The notes beneath the pieces are model-generated. The model was not told the origin of the DNA, searched no databases, and saw only the letters and a program-made list of their open reading frames with translations. A DNA stretch of 64,000 bases, taken from contig CAVPDA010000003.1 of the NCBI GenBank assembly GCA_963702495.1, positions 496,001 through 560,000 on the forward strand. Reading direction: 5' to 3'. The translations under genes and the position numbers were made by a program. Positions within the stretch are counted from its first letter, which is position 1; each line of letters begins with the position of its first letter. Below are positions 31,091-39,698 of the stretch, piece by piece. This DNA comes from CAVPDA01 sp963702495. Lineage in GTDB: Bacteria > Pseudomonadota > Gammaproteobacteria > Burkholderiales > Rhodocyclaceae.

Positions 31091-31900
31091 TTAGCGCAAT
31101 CCGAGCACATCCTGCATGTCGAACAGGCCGCTGCGGCGACCGGCCAGGAAGCGCGCCGCGCGCAGTGCGCCCAGCGCATAGGTCATGCGGCTCGCCGCCT
31201 TGTGGACAATTTCGACGCGTTCGCCGGTTCCGGCAAACATAACCGTATGATCGCCCACGATGTCCCCGCCGCGTACGGTGGCAAAGCCGATAGTCGCCGG
31301 ATTGCGCTCGCCGATGGCGCCTTCGCGACCGTATACGGCGCATTGCGCCAGGTCCCGGCCAAGGGCCGCCGCCACGACCTCGCCCATGCGCAACGCGGTG
31401 CCGGAAGGCGCATCGACCTTGTGACGGTGGTGCGCCTCGATGATCTCGACGTCATAACCGTCGCCGAGCACGCGCGCCGCCACGTCGAGCAGCTTGAAAA
31501 CCAGATTGACGCCCACGCTCATGTTGGGCGCGAACACCACCGCAACGCGCTCGCTCGCTTCCCGCACCGCGTGCTTCTGCTCCGGCGACAGGCCGGTGGT
31601 GCCGATCACCACGCTCACGCCGCGCGCTGCGCATGCCGCCAGATGGGCCATCGTGCCCTCGGGACGGGTGAAATCGACGAGGCAGTCGGCGCGCGCCAGA
31701 CCGGCGTGGACATCGGAAGCGACTCTCACGCCGCACGATGGCACGCCGACCAGTTCGCCGGCATCCCTGCCGATGGTATCGCTGCCGGCCTGGTCGAGGG
31801 CCGCGGCCAGCTCCATGTCCGGTGCCTTCAGTGCGGCCTCGATCAGCATGTGGCCCATGCGACCGGAGGCACCGGCGATGGCGATGCGTAGTCTGCTCAC
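31091..31900 (-). CDS. dapB: 4-hydroxy-tetrahydrodipicolinate reductase, GTG start
   Basis: Second dedicated step of lysine/meso-diaminopimelate synthesis; NAD(P)H-dependent. 269 residues. Rossmann motif IAIAGASGRMGHMLIEA at the N-terminus; the active-site segment EIIEAHHRHKVDAPSGTALRMGE near residue 150 has the catalytic His and Lys. The start is GTG at 31900, with AAGGAG 7 bases upstream; the frame is open further upstream but into bamE. Downstream of bamE by 64 bases, a common betaproteobacterial pairing. Confidence 0.94.
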   Translation of the reverse strand: MSRLRIAIAGASGRMGHMLIEAALKAPDMELAAALDQAGSDTIGRDAGELVGVPSCGVRVASDVHAGLARADCLVDFTRPEGTMAHLAACAARGVSVVIGTTGLSPEQKHAVREASERVAVVFAPNMSVGVNLVFKLLDVAARVLGDGYDVEIIEAHHRHKVDAPSGTALRMGEVVAAALGRDLAQCAVYGREGAIGERNPATIGFATVRGGDIVGDHTVMFAGTGERVEIVHKAASRMTYALGALRAARFLAGRRSGLFDMQDVLGLR

Positions 31901-31964
31901 GACTTTCTCCTTCTTCCCCGGTGCTGACCGGCCCTTTTCGGGAGGACTCCTCCCCCCGGGGCGA

Positions 31965-32408
31965 TCACTTCTGTTCCGCGGCAGGCACCGCCGCTTCGGC
32001 GGGCGGCGCCATATCGACGACTTTGGCGGAACGCCCTGGCGCCGCTTCCTGCAGTTGCGCGGCCTCGCCCGCCACGACGTCGCCGGCGACACGCGCCAGT
32101 TTGCCGTCCTCGAAGAAGATGCTCAGCTTGCGCTCCTGCAACTCGCCGCGGCCCGGCTTGAAACGATAGACGTAATCCCAGCGATCGGCGTGGAACACGT
32201 CATTCACCAGCGGCGTGCCGAGCACGAAGCGCACCTGGTCCTTGGTCATGCCGGGTTTGAGTTGTGCCGCCATTTCCTGCGTGACCAGGTTTCCCTGCCG
32301 CACGTCGATGCGGTAGGGAGTGACAAACGAGGCGACGTAGCCCGTGCAGCCGGACAGCGCAACGACCGAAGCAACAATCAGCATGGAAAGGGGGGACAAG
32401 AACGTCAT
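31965..32408 (-). CDS. bamE: Outer membrane protein assembly factor BamE (SmpA/OmlA lipoprotein)
   Basis: Lipoprotein subunit of the BAM complex that inserts outer-membrane beta-barrels. 147 residues. Signal peptide with lipobox LSGC (Cys near residue 21); the BamE domain follows: YRIDVRQGNLVTQEMAAQLKPGMTKDQVRFVLGTPLVNDVFHADRWDYVYRF. The C-terminus is Ala/Pro/Glu-rich. Start at ATG 32408 to give a proper signal peptide. Divergent from fur, as in most proteobacteria. Confidence 0.93.
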   Translation of the reverse strand: MTFLSPLSMLIVASVVALSGCTGYVASFVTPYRIDVRQGNLVTQEMAAQLKPGMTKDQVRFVLGTPLVNDVFHADRWDYVYRFKPGRGELQERKLSIFFEDGKLARVAGDVVAGEAAQLQEAAPGRSAKVVDMAPPAEAAVPAAEQK

Positions 32409-32493
32409 CGTGCAGGACCTTGGCGGGATTTCTCTTGCGGCTGGGAAAAGTATATCATCCCGGCAATTCCGCCCCCCCCTCCAACACCCGAGC

Positions 32494-32934
32494 ATGAGCA
32501 ATTCGCAGAATCTCAAGAGTATTGGTCTGAAAGCGACGTTCCCGCGTCTGAAGATTCTCGACTTGTTCCAGAAGACGGATCTGCGGCACATGACGGCCGA
32601 GGACGTCTACCGCGCGCTGCTCGCCGAGAACATGGACATCGGACTGGCGACGGTGTACCGGGTGCTCACGCAGTTCGAGCAGGCCGGACTGCTGACCCGC
32701 CACTATTTCGAATCCGGCAAGGCGGTGTTCGAGCTCAACGAGGGTCATCACCACGACCACCTGGTGTGCCTGCAGTGCGGCAAGGTGGAGGAGTTCTACG
32801 ACCCGGAGATCGAGAAGCGCCAGCTGAAGGTCGCCAAGGAGCGCGGTTTCGCCGTGCACGAACACGCTCTCTACCTGTATTGCGACTGTCTCAAGAGCGA
32901 CTGTCCGAATCGCAAGCAGCAGGGCGACTCCTGA
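32494..32934 (+). CDS. fur: Ferric uptake regulator Fur
   Basis: Iron-responsive repressor, 146 residues. Winged helix in residues 1-85 (GLKATFPRLKILDLFQ, DIGLATVYRVLTQFEQAGLL). The regulatory metal sites are seen in HHHDHLVCLQCGKVEEF (near residue 87) and in the C-terminal pair CDCLKSDCPN. ATG at 32494 gives the family N-terminus (MSNSQNLKSIGLK). It shares an 85-base divergent control region with bamE; I could not define a Fur box there. Confidence 0.96.
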   Translation: MSNSQNLKSIGLKATFPRLKILDLFQKTDLRHMTAEDVYRALLAENMDIGLATVYRVLTQFEQAGLLTRHYFESGKAVFELNEGHHHDHLVCLQCGKVEEFYDPEIEKRQLKVAKERGFAVHEHALYLYCDCLKSDCPNRKQQGDS

Positions 32935-33058
32935 CCCCCCGCAACTCCGGGCCGCTGCGGATTACGGCCCACCGCGCGGCGGTCGCCTGTCGCTGCCGCA
33001 AACCCGCCGTTCCCTCCCGGGCGAGACCGACGCGGGCAGCCGATCCCCGCCCTGAACC

Positions 33059-33628
33059 ATGGATGCCTTCCTGACCTCCACCGCCCTGGTGGCGCTCGCC
33101 GAGATCGGTGACAAGACGCAGCTCCTGTCCTTCGTCCTTGCCGCGCGCCTGCGCAAGCCGGTGGCGATCATCCTGGGCATCCTGGTCGCCACGCTGGCGA
33201 ACCATGCGCTGGCCGGCTCCGTCGGCGTCTTCGCCGCGCGCCTGCTCTCGCCCGCCATGCTGCCCTGGATCACCGGCCTGCTGTTCATCGGTTTCGGCCT
33301 GTGGGCGCTGCATCCCGACGCGCTCGACGACGACCCCAAGCTGCACCGGGCCGGCGCCTTCGTGACCGCTCTGATCGCATTCTTCATCGCGGAGATGGGC
33401 GACAAGACCCAGCTGGCGACCATCACCCTCGGCGCCCGCTTCGAATCCCTCGCCATGGTCGTGCTCGGCACGACGCTCGGCATGATGATCGCCAACATCC
33501 CGGCGGTTCTGGTGGGCGAGGCGCTGGCGCAGAAGTTGCCGCTCAAGCTGATGCGCTGGATCGCAGCCGGGGTCTTCGTCGTTACCGGCATGGTGACGAT
33601 TCTGGGAGCGCCGCGCGTCGCCCTGTGA
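33059..33628 (+). CDS. GDT1/UPF0016 (TMEM165) family probable manganese exporter
   Basis: 189 residues, about six membrane helices in two repeats. Each half has the family cation motif: EIGDKTQL near residue 15 and EMGDKTQL near 115. Characterised bacterial members (MneA of Vibrio) export Mn2+; others in the family move Ca2+ or Mn2+ in exchange for protons. Downstream of fur but with a 124-base gap in which I see no Mn riboswitch. Tail-to-tail with recN, sharing a palindrome at the stops. Confidence 0.88.
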   Translation: MDAFLTSTALVALAEIGDKTQLLSFVLAARLRKPVAIILGILVATLANHALAGSVGVFAARLLSPAMLPWITGLLFIGFGLWALHPDALDDDPKLHRAGAFVTALIAFFIAEMGDKTQLATITLGARFESLAMVVLGTTLGMMIANIPAVLVGEALAQKLPLKLMRWIAAGVFVVTGMVTILGAPRVAL

Positions 33629-33639
33629 GCCGCGGCTCA
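33626..33639. repeat. 14-bp perfect palindrome holding both stop codons of convergent genes
   Basis: TGAGCCGCGGCTCA spans the TGA of the GDT1-family gene (33626-33628) and the TGA of recN on the other strand (33637-33639). GC-rich and self-complementary on both transcripts, it may act as a compact bidirectional end signal, although no U-tract follows on either side. Confidence 0.6.
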
Positions 33640-35304
33640 GCGGGGAGAGGCGGCGGACAGCATTTCCTGCGCGTGCTTGCGGGTTGTCGCCGTGACGCGG
33701 ACTCCGCCGAGCATGCGCGCGATCTCCTCGACCCGGCCATCGGCATCGAGCGGCGCGACGCGGCACAGCACTTCGGCACCGACATTTTGCTTGGCAATGG
33801 ACCATTGCCAGTCGGCCTGTGCCGCCACCTGCGGCAGGTGGGTGACACACAGGACCTGGCGCGCAACCCTTAACTGCTTGAGCATGCGGCCGACGATCTC
33901 GGCAACGCGACCGCCGATACCGACGTCCACCTCGTCGAAGATCAGGGTGGCCGTGCCGCCCGTTACACTCGTTATGACCTGGATGGCGAGGCCGATGCGC
34001 GACAACTCGCCTCCCGAGGCGACTTTCGCCAGCGCGCGCAGCGGCTGCTGCGGATTGGCCGCGACGCGGAATTCCACCGCTTCCGTGCCGTAGGCCGCCC
34101 CTTCGGCCAGCGGCGCGAGGGCAGCCTCGAACCGGCCGCCGTTCATCGCGAGTTCCTGCATCGCCGCCGTCACCTGTTGCGACAGTCGCGCGGCAGCCTG
34201 GGCCCGGCCCGCGGACAGCCTGGCCGCCGCCTGCGCGTAGGCATCGCGCGCCTGCCGCTCCTGCTCGGCCAGCGCGGCGGGGTCCGACAGGCTGCCCAAT
34301 TCGTCGCCGCGGCGCTCCAGTTCGGCCCGGATGAGGGGCAGGTCCTCGGCGCTCGCGCGGTGCTTCCTGGCAAGCTGGTGCACAGCCTGGATGCGCGACT
34401 CGACCTCCGCCAGGCGCTGCGGATCGATATCCAGTCGCTCGCGGTAGCGCCGCAGCAGATGCGCCGCCTCGACCATCTGGATGCGGGCCGCATCGAGCAG
34501 AGCGCCCGCCTCTTTCAGTTGTTCGTCATAGTCGGAGAGCGCTGCCAGGCGCGCAGCGGTGTGCTCCAGGCGGGGTGTGAGGGAAATCTCGCCTTCCTCC
34601 AGCTCCGCCAGCGCTTCGGCCGCAGCCTCCAGCAGCAGCGCCGCATTCGCCAGGCGGCGATGCTCCTGGTTGGTTTCCAGCCATTGCTGGGGATCGAAGT
34701 CCAGCTCGCGCAGCTCCTTCAGCTGCCAGTCCAGCGTCTCGCGTTCGCGCGCCAACGCAGCGGCATTGCCCTCCGCACTCCGGCGCGCGTCGGCCAGCTT
34801 GCGCCAGGCGCGGTGATGCTGTCCGACTTCGCGCGCCAGGTCCGTCAGGCCGCCATGGGCATCCAGCAGCGCGCGCTGGGTCTCTGCGCGAAGCAGGGCA
34901 TGGTGCGCATGCTGGCCGTGGATATCCGCCAGAAGCTCACCCAGCTCGCGCATCTGCGCGGCCGTGGCGGGCGAGCCGTTGATGTAGCCGCGGGAGCGAC
35001 CGCCCTCCTCCACCACGCGGCGCAAAAGGCAGGCGCAGGCCTCGGCTGCGAGGTCGTTCGCCGCCAGCCACTGGGCGGCTGGGCTGTCCGAGCCGACCTC
35101 GAACTCGGCGGCAACTTCGGCGCGGGCGCAGCCGCTGCGCACCACGGCGGCGTCGGCGCGGTCGCCCAGGGTGAGTGCCAGCGCATCCACCAGGATCGAC
35201 TTGCCCGCTCCGGTCTCGCCGGTCAGCGCGCCGAAACCGGACGGAAAATCCAGCTCCAGCGCATCGACGATGACGAAATCTCGAATCAGCAGGCGACGCA
35301 GCAT
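33637..35304 (-). CDS. recN: DNA repair protein RecN
   Basis: SMC-like ATPase for double-strand-break repair, 555 residues. N-terminal Walker A GETGAGKSILVDAL (near residue 31), a long central coiled coil (about 150-370) and a C-terminal head with signature GGELSRIGLAIQV and Walker B LIFDEVDVGIGG. Start at ATG 35304 (MLRRLLIRDFVIVD), the family start. Follows nadK by 35 bases in a two-gene unit. Confidence 0.96.
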   Translation of the reverse strand: MLRRLLIRDFVIVDALELDFPSGFGALTGETGAGKSILVDALALTLGDRADAAVVRSGCARAEVAAEFEVGSDSPAAQWLAANDLAAEACACLLRRVVEEGGRSRGYINGSPATAAQMRELGELLADIHGQHAHHALLRAETQRALLDAHGGLTDLAREVGQHHRAWRKLADARRSAEGNAAALARERETLDWQLKELRELDFDPQQWLETNQEHRRLANAALLLEAAAEALAELEEGEISLTPRLEHTAARLAALSDYDEQLKEAGALLDAARIQMVEAAHLLRRYRERLDIDPQRLAEVESRIQAVHQLARKHRASAEDLPLIRAELERRGDELGSLSDPAALAEQERQARDAYAQAAARLSAGRAQAAARLSQQVTAAMQELAMNGGRFEAALAPLAEGAAYGTEAVEFRVAANPQQPLRALAKVASGGELSRIGLAIQVITSVTGGTATLIFDEVDVGIGGRVAEIVGRMLKQLRVARQVLCVTHLPQVAAQADWQWSIAKQNVGAEVLCRVAPLDADGRVEEIARMLGGVRVTATTRKHAQEMLSAASPR

Positions 35305-35339
35305 GGGACGGTGGGTGCGGCGCGGCGGTGCGCCGGCAG

Positions 35340-36221
35340 TCAGTGATTGCGGGGTGCCTCGCTCCAGCGCAGTTTCTCCCGCAGCATGGCGAAGTAGCTG
35401 TAGCCCATGGGGTGCAGCAGGGTCACCTGCTGCGGCGAGCGCGCCACGCGCACCTTGTCCCCGGCGATGGTATCGAAGCGCATCTGCCCGTCGCAATGCA
35501 CGCGTGCGTCGTGGGGCGCGATCAGCTCCACTTCGATGACGCTTTCATCGCTGATCATGATCGGGCGGTTGGACAGGGCGTGGGGACACAGCGGCACCAG
35601 CGCGATGCCGGGCACCTTGGGATGCAGAATCGGCCCTCCGGCCGACAGGGCATAGGCGGTGGAGCCGGTCGGCGTAGCGATGATGATGCCGTCGGAGCGC
35701 TGGTTGTAGATAAACTCGTCGTCGATCAGGAGTGCGAACTCGATCATGCGTCCGAGTTCGCCCTTGTTCACCACCACGTCGTTCATCGCCAGCGTCAGAA
35801 AGACGGGCTCGCCATCCCGCACCACCGATGCTTCGAGCAGAGAGCGCTTTTCGCTGCGGAACCGGCCGTCCAGGATTTCGCCGACGCGCTGCACCATGGA
35901 CTTGCGCGAGATGTCGGTCATGAAACCGAGTCGCCCCTGATTCACGCCCACCAGCGGCACGTCGAAGGCGGCCAGCCGCCGCGCGGTGTGCAGCAGGGTG
36001 CCGTCACCGCCGAGAACGATGGCGAGGTCGGCCTGACCGCCGATGGTGTCGTAGGGAACGACGCTGAAACCGGCGGTTTCGCTGGCGCCGGCGGTGCCCT
36101 GCTCCACCAGAACCTTGCAACCGCGGCCGCCGAGATATTCGGCGAGAACCAGCAGCGCCTCCGTGATCTCCGGGCTCTGGTACTTGCCGACCAGGGCGAT
36201 GGTGCCGAATGCATTGCTCAT
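35340..36221 (-). CDS. nadK: NAD kinase
   Basis: Phosphorylates NAD to NADP using ATP; cytoplasmic, 293 residues. Hallmarks: GGDGTLLHTARRL (near residue 65), GVNQGRLGFMTDI, the NMND-type segment LAMNDVVVNKGELGRMIEF and DGIIIATPTGSTAYALSAGGPI near 175. Start at ATG 36221 (MSNAFGTIALVGKY). Divergent from hrcA, with the shared control region of 84 bases; a -10-like TATAGAAT lies within it. Confidence 0.96.
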   Translation of the reverse strand: MSNAFGTIALVGKYQSPEITEALLVLAEYLGGRGCKVLVEQGTAGASETAGFSVVPYDTIGGQADLAIVLGGDGTLLHTARRLAAFDVPLVGVNQGRLGFMTDISRKSMVQRVGEILDGRFRSEKRSLLEASVVRDGEPVFLTLAMNDVVVNKGELGRMIEFALLIDDEFIYNQRSDGIIIATPTGSTAYALSAGGPILHPKVPGIALVPLCPHALSNRPIMISDESVIEVELIAPHDARVHCDGQMRFDTIAGDKVRVARSPQQVTLLHPMGYSYFAMLREKLRWSEAPRNH

Positions 36222-36305
36222 GTCCGAATTAAACCATATCTCGCACACCGCGGCCTGCTTCGCCCGCGCTTGAATTTCTATAGAATGGCCGGAATCTAAC
36301 AGGCG

Positions 36306-37334
36306 ATGAAGTCCATGCTCGACCAGCGCGCCAGGATTCTTCTCAAGACCCTGATCGAACGCTACATCGCGGAAGGTCAGCCGGTCGGCTCGCGCGCGCT
36401 CTCGAAATTCTCCGGACTGGAACTGTCGCCGGCGACGGTGCGCAACGTCATGTCGGACCTGGAGGAGATGGGCTTCATCGTCAGCCCCCACACCTCGGCC
36501 GGCCGGGTCCCGACGCCCAAGGGTTACCGCGTTTTCGTCAACACCCTGCTCACGGTGCGTCGGATTCCGCAGACCGAGATCCACGAACTCGAGGACCACC
36601 TGCAACGCCACCATCCGCAGCGGCTGATCCACTCCGCGTCGGAGCTGCTGTCCGGGCTGACGCACTTCGCCGGCGTGGTGGTGACGCCGCGGCGCCAGCC
36701 GCCACGCATCCGGCAGATCGAGTTCCTCAATCTTTCCGACAAGCGCATCCTGCTCATCATCGTCACCACCAAGGGCGACGTGCAGAACCGCATCCTGTTC
36801 ACCGAGCGTAACTATTCGCCGAGCGAACTCACCGAGGCGGCCAATTACCTCACCCAGAATTTCACGGGCCTCGATTTCGAGGAGATTCGTCTGCGACTGC
36901 ACGACGAGCTCAAGCAGCTGCGCAGCGACATGCTGTCGTTGATGACGGCGGCGATCGACGCCGGCAACGAGGCCGTCGCCGAGGATTCGACGCAGTACGT
37001 GATGTCGGGCGAGACGAATCTGCTCGAGGTCGAGGATCTGTCCTCCAATATGCGGCGCCTGCGCCAGCTATTCTCGCTGTTCGAGCAGAAGACCGCACTC
37101 ATCCGCCTGCTGGATCTGTCGAAGCGGGCCGACGGCGTGCAGATCTTCATCGGCGGCGAATCGGGACTCGCGCCCCTGGACGAGTGCAGCGTCATCACCG
37201 CCCCGTACGAAGCGGACGGCCAGGTGGTGGGCTCGGTCGGTGTCATCGGCCCGACACGCATGGCCTACGAGCGTATCATTCCCATCGTCGATATCACGGC
37301 CAAGCTGCTTTCCAGCGCACTTTCCGCACCTTGA
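36306..37334 (+). CDS. hrcA: Heat-inducible transcription repressor HrcA
   Basis: Repressor of chaperone genes through CIRCE operators, with GroEL as its co-factor. 342 residues: winged helix at 1-85 (RARILLKTLIERYIAEGQPVGSRAL...SPATVRNVMSDLEEMG) and a GAF-like C-terminal region ending in GPTRMAYERIIPIVD. A second ATG three codons in (36315) is an alternative start. Located upstream of hemH and 4 kb before grpE-dnaK-dnaJ. No CIRCE sequence is visible in this window. Confidence 0.96.
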   Translation: MKSMLDQRARILLKTLIERYIAEGQPVGSRALSKFSGLELSPATVRNVMSDLEEMGFIVSPHTSAGRVPTPKGYRVFVNTLLTVRRIPQTEIHELEDHLQRHHPQRLIHSASELLSGLTHFAGVVVTPRRQPPRIRQIEFLNLSDKRILLIIVTTKGDVQNRILFTERNYSPSELTEAANYLTQNFTGLDFEEIRLRLHDELKQLRSDMLSLMTAAIDAGNEAVAEDSTQYVMSGETNLLEVEDLSSNMRRLRQLFSLFEQKTALIRLLDLSKRADGVQIFIGGESGLAPLDECSVITAPYEADGQVVGSVGVIGPTRMAYERIIPIVDITAKLLSSALSAP

Positions 37335-37370
37335 ACCGAGCGCAGCGCGTCCCGCCGTGCGCCCCCCTTC

Positions 37371-38468
37371 ATGCCCAAACTTCTACCCGAACCCGCATAC
37401 AAGCACGGTACGCCGCCGAAGATCGGCGTCCTTCTGGTCAATCTCGGCACTCCCGAGGAACCGACGCGTCAGGCGCTGCGCCGTTATCTCAAGGAATTCC
37501 TGTCCGACCCGCGCGTGGTGGAGATTCCGCGGGCGATCTGGCTGCCGCTGCTGAACGGCATCATCCTCAACACGCGCCCGGCAAAGTCGGCCCAGAAATA
37601 CGCGCAGATCTGGACCGCCGAAGGTTCGCCGCTCAAGGTGCACAGCGAGAGGCAGACCAAGCTGCTGCGCGGCTGGCTGGGCCACGCCGGCTATCCCGAT
37701 CTCGTCGTCGATTACGCCATGCGCTACGGCGCTCCCGCGGTCGCCTCGCGCCTGGAACAGATGAAGGCGGCGAACTGCACGCGCATCCTCGTCGTCCCCC
37801 TTTATCCGCAATACGCCGCCAGCACCACCGCCTCGACCTACGATGCCGTCGGCCGCGCCACCATGCGCATGCGCAACCTGCCGGAACTGCGCTTCGTGCG
37901 CAGCTATCACGACCATCCCGGCTACATCAAGGCGCTCGCGGCGAGCGTGAACCAGCACTGGATGGAGCGCGGGCGCCCGGACAAGCTGGTGGTGAGCTTC
38001 CATGGCATACCCCGTTTCTCGCTCGACAAGGGCGATCCCTACCATTGCGAGTGCCAGAAGACCGGTCGCCTGCTGGGTGCGGAGCTCGGCCTCGCGCCGG
38101 GACAATACCTCGTCACCTTCCAGTCGCGCTTCGGCCGCGCCGAGTGGCTCAAGCCCTACACCCAGCCGACGCTGGAAGAGCTGGCCAGGGGCGGGGTGGC
38201 GCGCGTCAACGTGATCTGCCCGGGCTTCGTCGCGGATTGCCTGGAGACGCTGGAGGAGATCGGCATGGAGTGCAAGGGCGCGTTCCTCAACGCTGGCGGC
38301 AAGGAATTCCACTACATTGCGGCGCTCAACGAACGACCGGAATGGATCGCCGCCCTCGGAGCCGTGGTGGCCGACCACCTCGGCAGCTGGCTGCGCCAGC
38401 CGGCACCGGATGCCGCCGAGCTCGCGCGCAGCGCGCAGCGCGCAAAAGAACTCGGCGCGCCGGTCTGA
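37371..38468 (+). CDS. hemH: Ferrochelatase
   Basis: Inserts Fe2+ into protoporphyrin IX, the last step of haem synthesis. 365 residues. Motifs: GVLLVNLGTPEEPT at the N-terminus, VPLYPQYAASTTAS near residue 140, the metal-site His in VVSFHGIP near 205, TFQSRFGRAEWLKPYT and NVICPGFVADCLETLEE near 290. No iron-sulfur tail. Located 36 bases after hrcA and probably co-transcribed. Confidence 0.97.
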   Translation: MPKLLPEPAYKHGTPPKIGVLLVNLGTPEEPTRQALRRYLKEFLSDPRVVEIPRAIWLPLLNGIILNTRPAKSAQKYAQIWTAEGSPLKVHSERQTKLLRGWLGHAGYPDLVVDYAMRYGAPAVASRLEQMKAANCTRILVVPLYPQYAASTTASTYDAVGRATMRMRNLPELRFVRSYHDHPGYIKALAASVNQHWMERGRPDKLVVSFHGIPRFSLDKGDPYHCECQKTGRLLGAELGLAPGQYLVTFQSRFGRAEWLKPYTQPTLEELARGGVARVNVICPGFVADCLETLEEIGMECKGAFLNAGGKEFHYIAALNERPEWIAALGAVVADHLGSWLRQPAPDAAELARSAQRAKELGAPV

Positions 38469-38482
38469 ACCAGCGCGCCGAG
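38451..38482 (+). terminator. Terminator-like hairpin at the hemH 3' end
   Basis: A perfect 10-bp stem CTCGGCGCGC/GCGCGCCGAG around a 12-base loop that contains the hemH stop codon, followed by ACTTTCC. The stem is strong but the U-tract is poor, so termination efficiency is uncertain. Confidence 0.4.
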
Positions 38483-38514
38483 ACTTTCCTGCGAAGGACG
38501 GGCGATAGGGCGGG

Positions 38515-39054
38515 TCAGCGGCAGACCGCAGCTCCGTTGCTCGCGCGTAGGGCGGCGCTGGCGCGCCGGCGGTTGTTGCGCCGCACCGCGCCCGGATCGA
38601 AGCTGCCCTCGATCTCGCGCATGGCTTCGCGCCGCGCCTTGAGCGCCAGTTTGAAGGCCTTCTCTTCGCCGTACTTGTTCACGGCGAACTTGACGCGCTT
38701 GCGCTTGCCGCCCGGCAGCGGCCAGGACGCGACCCAGAACCAGCGCTGCTGCTCCTGCGGCAGACTGCGTGTCTCCGAGGCGCAGTAACGGCAAACGCCG
38801 ACCACGCCCGAGCGGTTGCTGCGCTTGACGATGCTGGAATACTCGCGCATCGACAGCGGCGGATGCTTGGCGACAGTCTCGTCGCGGAAGCTGACGGCGG
38901 CGGCAAAGGACTTGTTCCGGCTGCCGTGAACGCCATCGCTGAAGTGCTTGCGATAGATGACGCCGCGGCGCTGGATGGTCACGAGCCAGCCGTGGGTGCG
39001 GCTGACTTCGTTATCGACACGACTGATGCCGTATGTGGGTTTAGCCTGTTTCAC
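38515..39054 (-). CDS. AP2/ERF-type DNA-binding domain protein, GTG start
   Basis: 179 residues, basic. Residues about 78-147 match a bacterial AP2 domain: SNRSGVVGVCRY, then FWVASWPLPGGKRKRVKFAVNKYGEEKAFKLALKARREAM, with the three-strand plus helix pattern of the fold. Residues 8-65 (ISRVDNEVSRTHGWLVTIQRRGVIYRKHFSDG) look like a second, diverged copy. In bacteria such domains usually accompany homing HNH endonucleases, but no nuclease motif is seen here. The start is GTG at 39054, with AGGA five bases upstream. Monocistronic between hemH and trxC. DNA binding is inferred; target unknown. Confidence 0.75.
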   Translation of the reverse strand: MKQAKPTYGISRVDNEVSRTHGWLVTIQRRGVIYRKHFSDGVHGSRNKSFAAAVSFRDETVAKHPPLSMREYSSIVKRSNRSGVVGVCRYCASETRSLPQEQQRWFWVASWPLPGGKRKRVKFAVNKYGEEKAFKLALKARREAMREIEGSFDPGAVRRNNRRRASAALRASNGAAVCR

Positions 39055-39238
39055 CTTGGTCCTCGTCTCGTTGTGCGCCGGCCGTCATCCGCGCGGTTGG
39101 TCCATTCGGCTGCGGGCGCCTTCCTTGAGGAATATCAGTGCCCTTGATTTGTCCGTGAACGGCCCGCACTTTGTCATGGAAGCGCATTGCAGGCTGTGAT
39201 GCACGGCACAAGGAAATTGCGACTACGAGGAGAACGTG

Positions 39239-39673
39239 ATGCACGACACATTGCTCATCGTCTGCCCGCACTGCGGCGCCGCAAACCGCGTGCCGCAGGC
39301 GCGGCTGAACGAGAATCCGAACTGCGGCCGCTGCAAGGCCGCGCTATTCGATGGTCATCCCGCCGAGCTGGATGCCGCCGCCTTCGAGGCGCAGGTCGCC
39401 CGCAGCGACGTGCCGGTGGTGGTGGACTTCTGGGCCCCCTGGTGCGGCCCCTGCCGCGTCATGGCGCCGGCCTTCGCTCAGGCGGCGAAAGCCCTCGAGC
39501 CCGGTTACCGCTTCGCCAAGGTAAACACCGAAGAGCAGCCGCAACTGGCGTCGCGCTTTGGCATCCGCAGCATTCCGACGCTGGCGGTGTTCCGCCACGG
39601 AAGAGAGATCGCGCGCCAGGCAGGCGCCATGGACCAGGCCGCGCTGGTGCGCTGGATCCAGGCCCACGCCTGA
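39239..39673 (+). CDS. trxC: Thioredoxin 2 (zinc-ribbon thioredoxin)
   Basis: 144-residue thioredoxin with an N-terminal zinc ribbon (CPHCGAANRVPQARLNENPN then CGRC), the mark of TrxC. The redox site is WCGPC in VVVDFWAPWCGPCRVMAP (near residue 72), with the cis-Pro loop IRSIPTLAVF. Cytoplasmic disulfide reductase; in E. coli it belongs to the oxidative-stress regulon. ATG 39239 follows AGGAG; a GTG immediately before it is also in frame. The 184 bases upstream hold nothing I recognise. Confidence 0.94.
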   Translation: MHDTLLIVCPHCGAANRVPQARLNENPNCGRCKAALFDGHPAELDAAAFEAQVARSDVPVVVDFWAPWCGPCRVMAPAFAQAAKALEPGYRFAKVNTEEQPQLASRFGIRSIPTLAVFRHGREIARQAGAMDQAALVRWIQAHA

Positions 39674-39698
39674 CGCGCCGGTACCGGACGGCGCGGCT

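Noticed and set aside
32935..33058. Possible yybP-ykoY manganese riboswitch before the GDT1-family gene
   Set aside because: Searched by eye because this riboswitch often precedes such genes, but the conserved loop sequences are not present.
38515..39054. Homing endonuclease
   Set aside because: AP2 domains often accompany HNH nucleases, but no H-N-H, GIY-YIG or LAGLIDADG residues are present.
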